DNA of 64,000 nt from Helopsaltes ochotensis (lineage: Eukaryota; Chordata; Aves; Passeriformes; Locustellidae), in the NCBI GenBank assembly GCA_013400155.1, contig VXBM01000015.1, positions 1,328,257 to 1,392,256 of the forward strand, in the 5' to 3' direction. How positions within the stretch are numbered: the first letter of the stretch is position 1; every line of letters starts with the position of its first letter. A program made the translations under genes and the position numbers. The notes beneath the pieces are model-generated. The model had not been told where the DNA came from. It ran no database searches and saw only the letters and a program-made list of their open reading frames with translations. Below are positions 40,903 through 52,431 of this stretch, one piece after another.

Positions 40903-41133
40903 AGATTTGGATTAGATATCAGGAAGAAATTCTTTGCTGTGAGGGTGGTGAGGCACTGGCACAGGTTGACAGAGAAGCTGTGGATGTCCCATCCCTGACA
41001 GTGTTCAAGACCAGGCTGGGTGGGGCTCTGGGCAGCCTGGGATAGTGAAAGGTGCCCCTGCCCATGGCAGGGGGGTTGGACCTCTATGAGCTCTATGGAC
41101 CCTTCCAACCAAACCATTCCACAGTTCTATGAA
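40903..41133 (+). mobile_element. CR1 LINE 3'-end copy next to HMG-exon donor
   Basis: A close match to the CR1 3' region in order. It includes ATTAGATATCAGGAAGAAAT, TCTTTGCTGTGAGGGTGGTG, GAGGCACTGGCACAGGTTG, CAGAGAAGCTGTGGATG, the CATCCCTGACAGTGTTCAAG stretch, GGGCAGCCTGGGATAGTG, CCTGCCCATGGCAGGGGGGT and CCTTCCAACCAAACCATTCC. It ends in a decayed octamer tail (ACAGTTCTATGAA). It is better conserved than the other two copies here, so it is probably a younger insertion. It is 5'-truncated to about 230 nt and has no coding capacity for mobilisation. It starts about 36 nt after the SOX6 donor; the 5' edge is approximate. Confidence 0.93.
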
Positions 41134-41203
41134 CCTCTCTAATTTTAGGATTTTTTTTTGGGGGGAGGTGCTCACAGAAATATGAATTACTGAAACTTAT
41201 ACA

Positions 41204-41209
41204 AATAAA
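41204..41209 (+). terminator. SOX6: Candidate intronic poly(A) signal
   Basis: AATAAA 338 nt after the exon donor, followed by GTGGCTTGTTTT and a pyrimidine-rich stretch (41215-41275) that could serve as a downstream element. If used without splicing it would end a truncated SOX6 transcript. There is no direct evidence of use. Confidence 0.3.
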
Positions 41210-43421
41210 GATTCGTGGCTTGTTTTCATTTTCATTCCCTTTCTTTTCCCTTTTTGCCCCTTCCCTAATATTTTTTATTCTCAACAGCAGTCACAAACAT
41301 GCTTTAAAACTTAGTAGCATGTTTTGTGAAATCTGTTGCAAGAGTATGTCCCAATAAAGTCCCAATTATTGCAAGATCCCTTTAGAATGCACCTGAACTA
41401 AAAATTTCCTTAATGCAAAATGGGACTTGCTAGAGTAAATACTGGGATAAAGCTAAAAAAGTACAAAATCAAAATCAGAGGTTTATGCCAGACAGTGCAA
41501 TCTTAAAGAAAGAAACCTGGCATAGTTCAAAAGACCTTTACATGCAAATCTCACATCCAAAATGAAGTTTGGTTCAAAATGTTGCAATTTTCAAAAAGCT
41601 AACCACTAGTTAAAATATTGCTTAGGTAAAAGACACTGTAGTTATTATTTAATTTGTACAGATTGGGACAATTGGGGAATATTCCATGGGCTTTATTTTG
41701 CTACTGTGGAAATAAATGGACTAATTTTTGAGAAATTTTGATTTGCTTTTTAAGACCCCTCCAGAGGATTAGAAACATACGTGAGAATGAGTGGTGAAAT
41801 GTTAAAACCTATATTTGCTTTCTGAGTCTTTGAAGTGAAAGACAGATTCCAAATGTAGCTCATAATAAATAAAAGTAAAAAATCAAGTTTCCTCTGTAAT
41901 CATTTTATTGTAAACTCTGAGTTCAAATACATTCTTAGCAGTTTGTTGCATGTTAGTTCAATCAGAGGCAAGAATACATAGAAATAAATGTTACTTTGTC
42001 CTAAAACTTCCAAAACCTTTCTTAGTAGTTCTCATATTTTTGTCTACCATATAAGTAAGCTATATGAATAGCCTTTCAGTTTTGTATAAAACCTTCACTG
42101 TTTCAATGTTGGCAGCTGTAGGGAAACTACATTATTTGTGTGCATTCTGTGAAAAAAACTATTAGGAGCATAGTAACTGTATTCATTAAAATGTAAACTT
42201 CCAGCATAAATATTTCAGAAGTGCCAGCAATTGAGTGTTTGTTAACCATGGAATTAACCTGTCAGTATCTGCTCTGCCTCAAATAAGTCTATGTCCATAT
42301 AATATCTGTGCAACTTTTCCAGGACAATGAGAAAAGAGACTGAAATATTAGAACTGACACAGAATATTGCTGGCTACGGATAATATTTATACAACTTTTC
42401 CATTTGTTGATGTATGAAAAATGTTAGTAAAAGAATAGCTTCCACCCACGTTTACCACAGCTGTAATCGTTTTATTCATCTAAAAGACACCAAAAAGCTG
42501 TTTTCTGCGTTTCTTATTCCCGTCTCTATTTAAGTGTTTAGATAGCTCCTTACAAACAATACAAGAGATCTGAATACTTTTGCCTCTTCCTGTGTACACT
42601 GTGTTAATTTTTTACCTTTTTTATTGGTGCAGCTTTCGATGAGAGTTTACAGTACCTGAAGTGGTGTATATAGTTACAGTGTGCTTTCTGTTTTACTTTT
42701 TATCTTTCCAGTGTGAGTTTGTGAAGCGTAACTTTCTTGATTTCAGTTCTGTGTGCTTGTTACATCTGGCCAAAAAATAATATGCATAATAGAATTTAAA
42801 ATAGGTGTCAGTGTTATGACAAGCCTTTATCAGAAGTTCAGTAAATTTAAGACGCCCAGACAGCAAGGGATTGTTCATAATTTTGCTGAATCTATAGGGT
42901 TTGATACTTTTTTCCCTGCTACATAGCAAGTTATTAATATCTAGTAGCAGGAGTGTATAAACTAAATTCTCACAAAAATATCAAAGAAGGCTGTGTCCCT
43001 AGGCAATATGTTAGGCTTTTAACAGTGAAAGTATGGCTGCAGACTTTCCTTAACCATCATACTGTGCATGGTATTACAGAGGTATAGAGTTACTCACAGA
43101 TTAATGCTCTTATTGTAAAAAATTAAGTAGTCTGTTTTGCAGCACGAGGCTGAGATTTTGAGACTTAGCTATTGATTTTAAGTGCACCCTATTTAATAGA
43201 GATTTACATATGCTTGTTCTGCAGCAATATGTGAAAGTCAGGGCGCTTTTAAGGTGTCTAAGGTTGTGCAAGCCAATATATGTGCAGGCTGGTGTAAATT
43301 TAAATCAGTTTATTTAACGAACTTAATTAAAATTTATTATGGCGAGGAGGCATGTTGAGTTGTGTATGTGTAAAGCTAAACCTGCTTCACTTGAGCACTC
43401 ACTAACATTTTGTGTCCATAG

Positions 43422-43638
43422 GATCTCGCTGGAAGTCCATGTCAAATCAAGAGAAACAACCTTATTATGAAGAGCAGGCACGACTAAGTAAAATCCACCT
43501 AGAAAAGTACCCTAATTACAAATACAAGCCTCGACCAAAACGTACCTGCATTGTGGATGGGAAGAAGCTGCGCATTGGTGAATACAAGCAACTGATGAGG
43601 TCTCGAAGACAAGAGATGAGGCAGTTTTTTACTGTAGG
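43422..43638 (+). CDS. SOX6: SOX6 exon: second half of HMG box and basic extension
   Basis: 217 nt. Two bases complete the Gly codon, then SRWKSMSNQEKQPYYEEQAR, LSKIHLEKYPNYKYKPRPKR, TCIVDGKKLRIGEYKQLMRS and RRQEMRQFFTVG, with the last Gly split after two bases. It covers HMG helix 3 and the minor wing (Y-P-N-Y-K-Y-K-P-R-P-K-R), which also carries the C-terminal basic nuclear localisation signal, followed by a SoxD-conserved basic region that is not found in other SOX groups. Acceptor CCATAG ends at 43421; donor GG|GTGAGT at 43638/43639. The motifs NQEK and KIHLEKYPNYK, as I recall the family, fit SOX6 better than SOX5. Confidence 0.97.
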
Positions 43639-46600
43639 GTGAGTACAATTGTTGTAATTGTTTCCCAAGACAGGACATACTGTTTGAAATCAAATAGACT
43701 TATCTGTTTAAGTCATTGACTAATGTCATTTAGAGGGAAAGGATTTGAACCGGTAAGACCTTATTAAAAACATAAGATGGAATATGGAGCTATTAGCTTG
43801 CTTCTGAATGCTGATCATGGGACTGATTGTGGAATTCTTTAAAGTCAAAAGAAGTTGTTTCCCATTAGCCTGAAAGGCTTGAATCATGTCTTTTGTGAGT
43901 TTTTAGTAAGCTAATCCATTCTGGCTTAGTAATGACTCCTGCATCATTTCCTAAATTAAGAAAAGAACAAAGAGAAAAACACAAAGGATTATTCCTGTGT
44001 AGAATAAGGAGTCAGGAGAGGGGGAAAAGGGAGAGGAGTAATAGCAGTTGCATGAGGGACACACATGAATCAATGATATCGTGGTACGAAGCTATTAGGA
44101 ATTCTGTTATTTATGGAAGTGTGTAAAATTTTTTTTGTAAAAAACAAGTTTTAGAAAGACTCTTTCAAGAAGTGCATAGATAGACTGTGTAGATTTATAA
44201 TTCAAAATATATGGCCCAAAAAGATCCTGGCACAGTGTTAACTGTGTTGTGTGTGTTTTTAGTGGTGTTTCCTCTTGTGTTCAACAGAGAAAGCAGCTCT
44301 ACAAAACATCTACAGGCTAAAGATAACAAAGATCCAGTGAAACAACTGCACCATAACTGATTTCTCTCTCCTGTTTTGTTGTNNNNNNNNNNNNNNNNNN
44401 NNNNNNNNNNNNNNNNNNNNNNNNNNNNNNNNNNNNNNNNNNNNNNNNNNNNNNNNNNNNNNNNNNNNNNNNNNNNNNNNNNNNNNNNNNNNNNNNNNNN
44501 NNNNNNNNNNNNNNNNNNNNNNTGCTCTAACACAATGTTTCTGGTGATTTACAAAGACTAAAAGCTGTCCCCAGTGCCAGCCTTTCCAAATTCACAATGT
44601 TCTGCTTATTTCTCTAATCACAATAGTCTCCTTTTGTTTGGTACTTCACTACCAGATAATTGACCTTGACGTCGATTATGTGCCCTCATTTTTGGCTTGG
44701 GATGCAGAACTCCTGTTGCAGTCAATTATTTTGTGGTACAGCCTGCAACAATGTGGGCTCTTTCTTCAATCAGTAAATAGAAGTGGTTTTGATATCTTGA
44801 AATAGCCTTCCAGTCTATAGTTATGACATTGTTTTTTATTCTTCAGTATAAGGGAAATTGTTAACTAATAATCTTCCATCAAAATTGCACATAGGGCTCT
44901 AAATAGAAATCTGAATTTATACAGCACATCACAAATTATATTCAGATTGAGGGAATGAAATTCTAGCTTACGTCTTCCAAAGCAGATTGACAGACGAAAT
45001 CACATCTAGACAAGAAATGCAAAAGAAATGCCAAAACAGCAGTCTGAACAATTTGAGAATTGTTTGCTAATTCAAAACAGTATTAAGCAATAGCATTGTA
45101 CACAATACATGTGAAGGCTAAATGGGAGTGAATATCGAGGATGAATTTAAAAAACTTCTAAAAAGTGCCTACCTAAGGAGTGTTATGTCTATTAAAAATA
45201 TATATACTGAAAGCTATTCAAAACTAAACTGGTGCAACCTAAATGTGACATCTTTTTCATATATCCAATAGTGTCATCATGAAGACCATGAGAATGTTAC
45301 CATTTTTTTGAAGGGATTGTTTCCAATTCTTATTTATGCTAAGTCCACTTCACCATGTTCTATCCATGTTGAAAAAGTTTAAAGTAAACTACCTCTGTAC
45401 ATCTGCATATGATGATGTACTGGACTTTACCAAACCAATGACTTTTAGTTGTGCAAGTGATTGAAAAGGGAGTCTGAAGTCTAATGGATGCATTCAATAG
45501 AGATGAAATAAGATCCAAGTTGCTGTTCAATGAGAATATAGATTACAGTCCTGAAGAATCACAGGCTGGGATTAAAAAAAATTGTTTCATACTTCCCTTT
45601 GACTTCCCACTGTTGTCCCAAATTCCCCTTTTCCCTCAAGAATAATTTAAAACAAACTTATTGGAAGACACCAAGTGAAATTAGTGAAAAAGCCAGACTT
45701 GAACATCTTTTTTGAACTGAAACATAAAGCATGGAATCATTTGTCTCAGCAGAATAATTTACTAAGTAATGAAAAGCAACCTTTCTTCCAAATCAGATTA
45801 CAACTAAGAGAAGCACAGTAACAGAGCCCATCAGCTTCTTAAACTTACTCTTCCTTGTGTTTAACATGAATATCACATAAAGCATCAGCTGGAACAGTTT
45901 TCCTAACTGACCTCACACCCCCATTATTTTTCCACTGTTTGGATGGAACAACATGAATCGTCCTTCAGAACTGTAGACGTGAGAGTTGAGATGCTGTTTC
46001 CTTTTCAGAATGAAATAAGAGACAAATGTGGTTTTTCAGATTGAATATGCTCTGTGTTTACAGTAAATATTTCAGTGGAAGATAGAGAACAAAAGTACAA
46101 AATAGACTAAAATAAAATGTGCCAAGTGCTTCATACTGCTTGAAGTACTGCTGGGGTTTTTTTTGTTGCCTTTTTTTTTAAAGAACAAACCAATTAAGTT
46201 GGGAATGGGTATGCCAAAATGACAACAAAATATCATGAGAGAATAAAAAGACAAGAAGGAGATGTGTGAAGAGTCAGACACACATTCAAAACAGGTGGCT
46301 AAAGGAAAGAGTAAAAAGCAAGAAAAAAGATATTTTTTTCATAATTGTGTTTGCATTTTTCTCATACCAAATGTACATTTCTGTTTTAGGCAGTAAAGGC
46401 TAGTTCCTGTCAGACTCCCTCAGGTGAGCCACTAGCTAACATAGGATAATGCTGCTATGGGTGCAACTCCCCGCCACAAACACTGAGTTCTCCATAGCTC
46501 AAACTTTTTTGATGCAAAAAGCTCACACCGCTCACTTCAATGAGCCACAATCTTTTATAAACTTTGGTAAGAAACACAAAGGGAGCTTAAAGAATCTCAA

Positions 46601-49600
46601 TATACAAATTAGCCAGGATTTAAAATAAAATAGAGAAATAAGGTAATGAATGGCCAGGTTCTATTCTGATTTTTGAAGAAAAGCCTCCAAAGAATTGAAT
46701 GAGAGTGAAAATTTATTGGAATAATTTGGGCAGGAAATTATTATTATCAGATAATTGTTATATATCTGATAGACCAGAATCTGGGAACTGCCAAGTATTT
46801 TAAAGAGCAGAGTGGAACTTACAGTGTGCGTAGACCTTCTATTGCATCCCTACATGCATGAATTTTATTCCAAATGAGGCAGATAATATAGAGAAATAAT
46901 TCATTTTTAATGCAGAGTATGTTAAAAAATTGCTGCTTTCGGACTAGGAGAAGCTGAATCTGAAGCCAGCTGTGTCTTTAAAATAATTGAGTTATTTTTA
47001 ATAGTAAAATTATTAATGGAACTTGTGACTGATACCTTCAGCATAAGTTAATCCTGAACAGACTTCAAGTGATTTACAATTTCTCCTCAATGGTAGTTTT
47101 TTGTAATGCATAAATAAATGTGAGCTAACAAATGGATCATATATAAACCATAAATTCAGCTATTTTAAGTTGTCTGTCTTTTGTTGCCTTGTCTTACAAA
47201 GATAATTCATTGCTCAGTCATTTTTACAGTCTAATACACTCTAAATAAAAGTATATGCTATATACATTTCTCTTCAAAATGATGTAAGCAGTAACTTTTT
47301 TCTGTGCTTTACCAGCATAAGATGTTTAGAATAAAGCCTTTATAGTGTTTATAACTACTGTACACACGTAGTCTGAATGTTGCTAGGCTATGGTTTTGAA
47401 TAAGTCTGTAATATTATACTCCTGTAGCATGAGCTTAAAGCAAGTACACAATGGGTGCTTTTGTGAGATTTACTGTTATTTCATTCCTTATGGGAATGTA
47501 AATTTCAGGGGTGTGTAACATACGAGCATTTTCCTTAATGCAATCAATTTTTGCTTCAGACATTTAAAGAGCTGTCAGAAAATGGTTGGGAAGGGATCAG
47601 AAAACAATGGTAAATTGCCAAATTAAATGTTTATCTGGTTTAGCAAAAGTCAAAAGAGGAACATTCTCCAAGAATTAGTGAGCAGGTCAGTTTGTCTAAG
47701 AATTTTCATGTTATTTCCATTTTTATATTTATTAAATATCTTGGGCCAAATCTTTGGCCCCAGAGTGGACAGATGTGTTATCAGTGCTGGCAGAGCAGAG
47801 TGACCCCTAGTAATTGTCCACATAAGGATTTCTTTGTCAAAGAAGAGATGATGAGGACAGGAGTGGTTTGAATCCAGGCTACACAGAGATGTGCCACCAT
47901 TCCTCATGGATCTGAAGAGATTAATGAAGAAGATTAATGTTGCTTTCTAGAAATCTTAACAGGCAGAAAACTTCCATGAGCAACTGAGCTGAATTGTAAC
48001 CTGTAGCTTGCAGGTAAAGTATGTTTTAATCTCCCCTCCAAGGTTCTGTGATGGATAAAACTTTAGCTAAAGGCAATGGTTAAATGTGTGGAATTTAATG
48101 TAATAAAAGACTCCACTAACATGAATGCCTTTAAGATGTACAAGTATAAGAAAACACAATGGGCAGAGTTGTAGAAACTCCAACTCTTCCTTTCAGGGAG
48201 AGTAGTGGGAATTTAAACAAATGCTGTTTTCCTCCCCCCAAGAACTTAATTACTTAGGAAATGATAACACTCATCTCTAGTAACATATGCCATCCACACA
48301 GTGTGTGACATTTTAAAATGAGGCTTTCTGGGATGTAATGTAGCAACTAGAGCAGAATTTACAGTGACAACCTGATCAGCTCTAAATAATAACAGGTATT
48401 AAATCAGAGGTAGGTGTCCAGTTACTGGGGGTGTGTAGGTGCCCATGTTGAAGTGCTAGCAAATTTTTTGCTAGCAAATGGGTAGCAATTTGAGACTCTT
48501 TCCAATTAGGTGGTACAGTTACCACATGTTTACAGTTCCACAGTGAGATATAGGTAATTTAAAGTTATTACCCAGCCAGCAGCAGGCATGCACAGCATGC
48601 CTGATTTTTGTTTAACATGTAAAAAAGGACTGCATTTATGAATGACAAATTCAGTAAGGCTTTAACTTTCCTGTTGTACCAATCAAGTTCTTTGACAATT
48701 AGATTCATTCAGTATCTTGTCATGCATTTGTCTGGTGTGCTCCCAAGTAAAAAATACCTCTGTAAATTTGACTTCTTTATGCTCAGATGACCTTCTCCAT
48801 TTATACTTTGAAATGGGTGGTACTTGGAGAAGTGTACCCAGTCCCACAGAAATGAGGATGTGCAAAGGAGTTCTGCTGATTTGATAAGTGTTTGAAAGAA
48901 TACCAGGATTTCTCTTGTCCTTTAGGCCTTAACACTGATAACCATCACTTCAACATATCCCACAGCATTGTCTTAATCAGACTTTCTAAATGGTTCTTGC
49001 TGCTTGTAAAAAGGGCAATTTGCTTCTGAAAAATGCAAACTTTTTGAGGAGGGGAGGTGTAGAGGTGGATATTAGGGTTCTGATACTTAATGTAATCTGT
49101 AACACAGCAGCAGTTTAGGCTCAATCATTCTTTGAGTAGATTCTACAATTTCTGTTACAGGAGTTGTGAAAACTTCTCTAAAAGCATTATTTGGCATTGA
49201 TATAATGGTGTTCTTTGATGAACAGCCAGTGATGTTTTCTTTTGTGAATTTATTTATTCTAAGAAATACAGGTGAAAGATTATTAGATGGGTAGATTAGA
49301 AAGAATTAAGTGTGTATGGCCTGGTGACAACTTCATAGATTTTTTCTATTTATCATGTGTGGGTTTCTTTCTCCTCTGCTTTGTGGAAACATTCATTAAT
49401 GTTTTCTGGGTCTAAAAGTTGTGGAGGAGATGCATGTGGGTTTTTAGCAGTAATAGTTTATACTCCTTAAAACATGCAATCCTAAACCAGTAATGTTCCC
49501 ATGTGAGGTAGGTGTTCAATTTTATGGATAAAGTATTGAAAGATGTTTGCAGAAAATCACTTGCAAGCAAATACATTGGCTGAAAATTGTTTTCACAGAA

Positions 49601-50894
49601 CATTTATCAGACCATTTAAAAAGTGAAAATTTAGTGAAAAATCCCAAGCTGTTTGTAAATCATCTGCAAATCATCATTTGCAAACAGGAGTATAATGACT
49701 GTGTCAAATGAATTACTGCATTTTTGCTTGCTGCTAGCCAGGTGTACGAGACTTACACAACAGATGTTTGAATTTCTCAAGCTGTGCAGAGGCTGTGAGA
49801 GTCAGGCTAGCAGTACCAGCCATGGCAGGACTACAAACTATTTTAGTGGTGTGTTACACAGGGTGTTCATGATTTTACTGTATCACTACCCAAACTCGAA
49901 GTACTGCAGCTTCCCTGTAACTCTTTAGTGTGATATTTATCATAATCAGAGTTTGATCAATGAACAATAAAGACTCGACATCTAGGGTTTTGTAAATAAG
50001 CTTTATATTATTTTGTGTATTGATTTAGCCAATGATTAGGAATTTGTGAGACCGGTTTATGAAATCTCCTTTTGAATTTGGCATAGACTGACACAGTGGT
50101 CGAGAAGTTGCAGATTCCTTAGACTATTCAAACGTACCTGACAGTGTTTCTCCTGCTAAAATTCTATAATAGTTCACTGTTACTGGGTCAATATTGCTCT
50201 GAAGAAGGTTGGGAATACACTGAGATATACGATTCTTTAAATAGATTGTGCAAATAGGCATGTATGTTCAATAACTAGTCAATACAAAATCATCATCTTC
50301 CACGGCAGATTTGTTCTCTTTTATCAAGAACTTTGCTTCAAAACCCCAGTCTTACACATTAAATCCTGAAAAGAAAACAGCATTCTGATGATGGATCCAA
50401 ATAAAAATCAAAACCAGCAATCAAATGTCAAAAGAATGTCTAAGTATGTAAGAGTCTACCTAGCACTTAGTAAATTAGATACTCACAGTTTCTGTCTGAC
50501 ATTTTAGGTAATCTTGAGGTCCTCTCATTAACAGAAGCTCTTGCCATGAGTTTAGAGGGTTTAGATTTTGGACACAGGATGTCTGCTGTAGCAGGCAGGC
50601 ATCTCATGGGTGCCTGAGGCCTTTTGATGGTCTCTGTCCAAGTGCTAGTTTGTATTATGGTTTAAATAAGCACACACAGTACATGAAGGAATGTTTGGTA
50701 GTGACTGAAAACACTTCACTTCCCAGCTGTCCTTTGGGGGAGATAATGAACCAATACCATAGAGGACTCTGAGCCCAGAGGGATACATGGAGCCTTTCTA
50801 GGAAACCACCTGCTTTTCTTTCCTTTGGACTTTCAGAAGGTCTTCCCTCCTCTAAATGCAGGCAATGACGTTTCTCTCTTGTTTTTCCTTCCAG
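43639..50894 (+). other. SOX6: SOX6 last intron (about 7.3 kb)
   Basis: Donor GTGAGT at 43639 and acceptor TTTTTCCTTCCAG ending at 50894. It contains a 140-nt assembly gap (44383-44522) and otherwise AT-rich sequence without recognisable exons or large repeats. Open frames reported by translation across the gap consist mostly of unknown residues and carry no information. Confidence 0.9.
44383..44522. other. Assembly gap (140 N)
   Basis: An uninterrupted run of N inside the last SOX6 intron. Content and true length are unknown. Confidence 1.
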
Positions 50895-51198
50895 ACAACA
50901 GCCTCAGATTCCAATCACCACGGGAACAGGAGTTGTCTACCCTGGTGCTATTACCATGGCGACCACCACGCCATCCCCTCAGATGACATCAGATTGCTCC
51001 AGCACCTCTGCCAGCCCTGAGCCCAGCATCCCTGTCATCCAGAGCACTTATGGTATGAAGACGGACAGCGGAAGCCTTCCTGGAAACGAAATGATAAATG
51101 GAGAGGATGAAATAGAAATGTACGAGGACTATGAGGATGATCCCAAATCAGACTATAGTAGTGAAAATGAAACCCATGAGGCAGTCAGTGCCAACTGA
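50895..51198 (+). CDS. SOX6: SOX6 terminal coding exon: C-terminal tail and stop
   Basis: One base completes Gly, then QQPQIPITTGTGVVYPGAIT, MATTTPSPQMTSDCSSTSAS, PEPSIPVIQSTYGMKTDSGS and LPGNEMINGEDEIEMYEDYE, ending SENETHEAVSAN and TGA at 51196-51198. The tail is Ser/Thr/Pro-rich, then strongly acidic (about residues 255-282 of the 287 encoded in this window). SOX6 and SOX5 share the frame 'SPEP.PVIQSTYG', but the ending in AVSAN and the NGEDE..MY.DYEDDPKSDYSSENE block are SOX6-like. The acidic end has no known catalytic role; SoxD proteins recruit partners such as CtBP through other regions. The exon continues into a very long 3'UTR. The ATG at 50956 is an internal Met, not a gene start. 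Confidence 0.97.
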
Positions 51199-51376
51199 GG
51201 AGTGTTCACAGAATTAAAGTACTCAGACTCATTTGGGTTTTTTGGGGGTTTTTTTGAACAAAAGTTCTTAAAGAGCCTGCATGCATGTGTGGCTCCTACA
51301 GTTACATCAGCAGAATGGTCTTAAATGTTTCTTATCGTGTGAGACAGATTGTTTCCCTAATTTTTCATGAACTTGG

Positions 51377-51410
51377 GTTTTTTTGTTTTTGTTTTGTTTT
51401 GTTTTGTTTT
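51377..51410 (+). repeat. (GTTTT)n U-rich repeat in 3'UTR
   Basis: Tandem GTTTT units just after the stop codon region; in RNA this would be a U-rich tract. Confidence 0.85.
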
Positions 51411-51481
51411 TAATTTAGATGAAGACATAAATATCAGACATCAGGACTTGAAAACTTATATGAATCAATAGCTGTCTTACA

Positions 51482-51488
51482 AGTCTTA
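51482..51488 (+). promoter_or_regulatory. miR-499-type seed match (7-mer)
   Basis: AGTCTTA is complementary to positions 2-8 of miR-499-5p. It is the first of four such matches in 640 nt of the SOX6 3'UTR. Sox6 is an established miR-499 target in striated muscle. Confidence 0.6.
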
Positions 51489-51804
51489 CCTTTTGTCTTT
51501 TTCTGTTTGGATGCTGATAAAGGTTTAAGTTACTGTTTTAGATGGGGGTTATACATTCTCACTCAGGTATGCTGTGCCAGCCTACAGGTTGTGAATGTGT
51601 TTTTATTCTGGATTATTTTAAAAAACAAAACCTGCAGATTTCATATTGTGAAATAGAACAAGTCCGCAAGTGTGCACACACCTGTGCATCATAGCTTGTC
51701 TTTAAAAAATAGTCTCTGAATTCCATTTTTTTTTTCATATGTATAGCTGAACTTCTGACGTGCCAAACTTTTCATAACTTTTGAATCTTAACATTTAAAC
51801 AAAA

Positions 51805-51812
51805 AGTCTTAA
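51805..51812 (+). promoter_or_regulatory. miR-499-type seed match (8-mer)
   Basis: AGTCTTAA, the full 8-mer match to miR-499-5p including the A opposite position 1, in the SOX6 3'UTR. Confidence 0.75.
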
Positions 51813-51826
51813 GGGAGACACTGTAA

Positions 51827-51833
51827 AGTCTTA
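51827..51833 (+). promoter_or_regulatory. miR-499-type seed match (7-mer)
   Basis: AGTCTTA, 22 nt after the previous 8-mer start, a spacing at which cooperative microRNA action has been described. It abuts a miR-219-type match directly. Confidence 0.65.
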
Positions 51834-51840
51834 GACAATC
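51834..51840 (+). promoter_or_regulatory. miR-219-type seed match (7-mer)
   Basis: GACAATC is complementary to positions 2-8 of miR-219-5p and starts at the base following a miR-499-type match, so the two sites could not easily be occupied together. Confidence 0.5.
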
Positions 51841-52114
51841 CTTTGGCATCTTAAAAAAAAAATTATATATAAAACCTAATTTTTTTCCAGAATATGGTAA
51901 AGTACTCAGGAATCTGGAGACAGGATATTCTTAATTAGTGAACATGGTTGCCATAGTGCATGTGCCCAATTGCTTTTGCCTCTTGATGTGCCATTAGTGT
52001 GAAATTTTAAGTAAGCACAAAAGAGCGATCACCAGCTATGGACGGGCCTGTCTTAGCAGTGTGAGGCCACCTCTGATTACATTCTCAACCCCTTTGCTTT
52101 TAACCCTTGCATTC

Positions 52115-52122
52115 AGTCTTAA
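52115..52122 (+). promoter_or_regulatory. miR-499-type seed match (8-mer)
   Basis: AGTCTTAA, the last of the four matches in the proximal SOX6 3'UTR. Confidence 0.75.
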
Positions 52123-52284
52123 CACATTTTCTCTTAAATAATTTATTCATTCCAGAATGTCAAGGGTCCAAATACTTAATATTTATTTTTAAAAGTATAG
52201 TTGGTGGCATTACACTTACAATTCCTTATTGATATTTTGAAGAGCCTCTTCTTTCCCCTTCCCTAAATCACACAGGTATATGAA

Positions 52285-52290
52285 AATAAA
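52285..52290 (+). terminator. SOX6: Candidate proximal poly(A) signal
   Basis: AATAAA about 1.1 kb after the stop codon. Use here would keep the four miR-499-type sites but drop the distal miR-219 and miR-338 sites. Confidence 0.35.
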
Positions 52291-52402
52291 AGTGCACCTG
52301 CTACTAAAATGAACATGACCTTTATGAATGAGAAATTCACTTGTTCCTCTAACACTGTATGTTCAAGGAGCACTTGGAAACACTCTGCTATATGTATTGC
52401 AA

Positions 52403-52408
52403 AATAAA
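52403..52408 (+). terminator. SOX6: Candidate proximal poly(A) signal
   Basis: AATAAA followed by GTGAGTACTTTT and T-rich sequence, a plausible downstream element. It would give a 3'UTR of about 1.2 kb. Confidence 0.4.
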
Positions 52409-52423
52409 GTGAGTACTTTTATC

Positions 52424-52431
52424 TGTACATA
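52424..52431 (+). promoter_or_regulatory. Pumilio-type motif TGTACATA
   Basis: Matches the TGTANATA consensus. Other copies in this 3'UTR lie at 52965-52972, 54571-54578 and 57119-57126. Confidence 0.4.

Larger units (their letters stand above)
40867..43421 (+). other. SOX6: SOX6 intron splitting the HMG box (about 2.6 kb)
   Basis: Donor GTAAGT at 40867, acceptor TGTGTCCATAG ending at 43421. It begins with a CR1 copy and an AATAAA at 41204-41209, described separately. The remaining 2.2 kb is AT-rich sequence in which I see no exon or recognisable element. Confidence 0.9.

Noticed and set aside
40590..41045. 151-codon open frame starting upstream of the HMG exon as an intact gene
   Set aside because: Its start lies in the intron before the acceptor and its end lies in a CR1 copy. 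The coding part is a SOX6 exon. I kept only the idea of an intronic poly(A) isoform.
44195..44561. Open frames across the N gap
   Set aside because: Almost half of each is unknown residues; there is no support.
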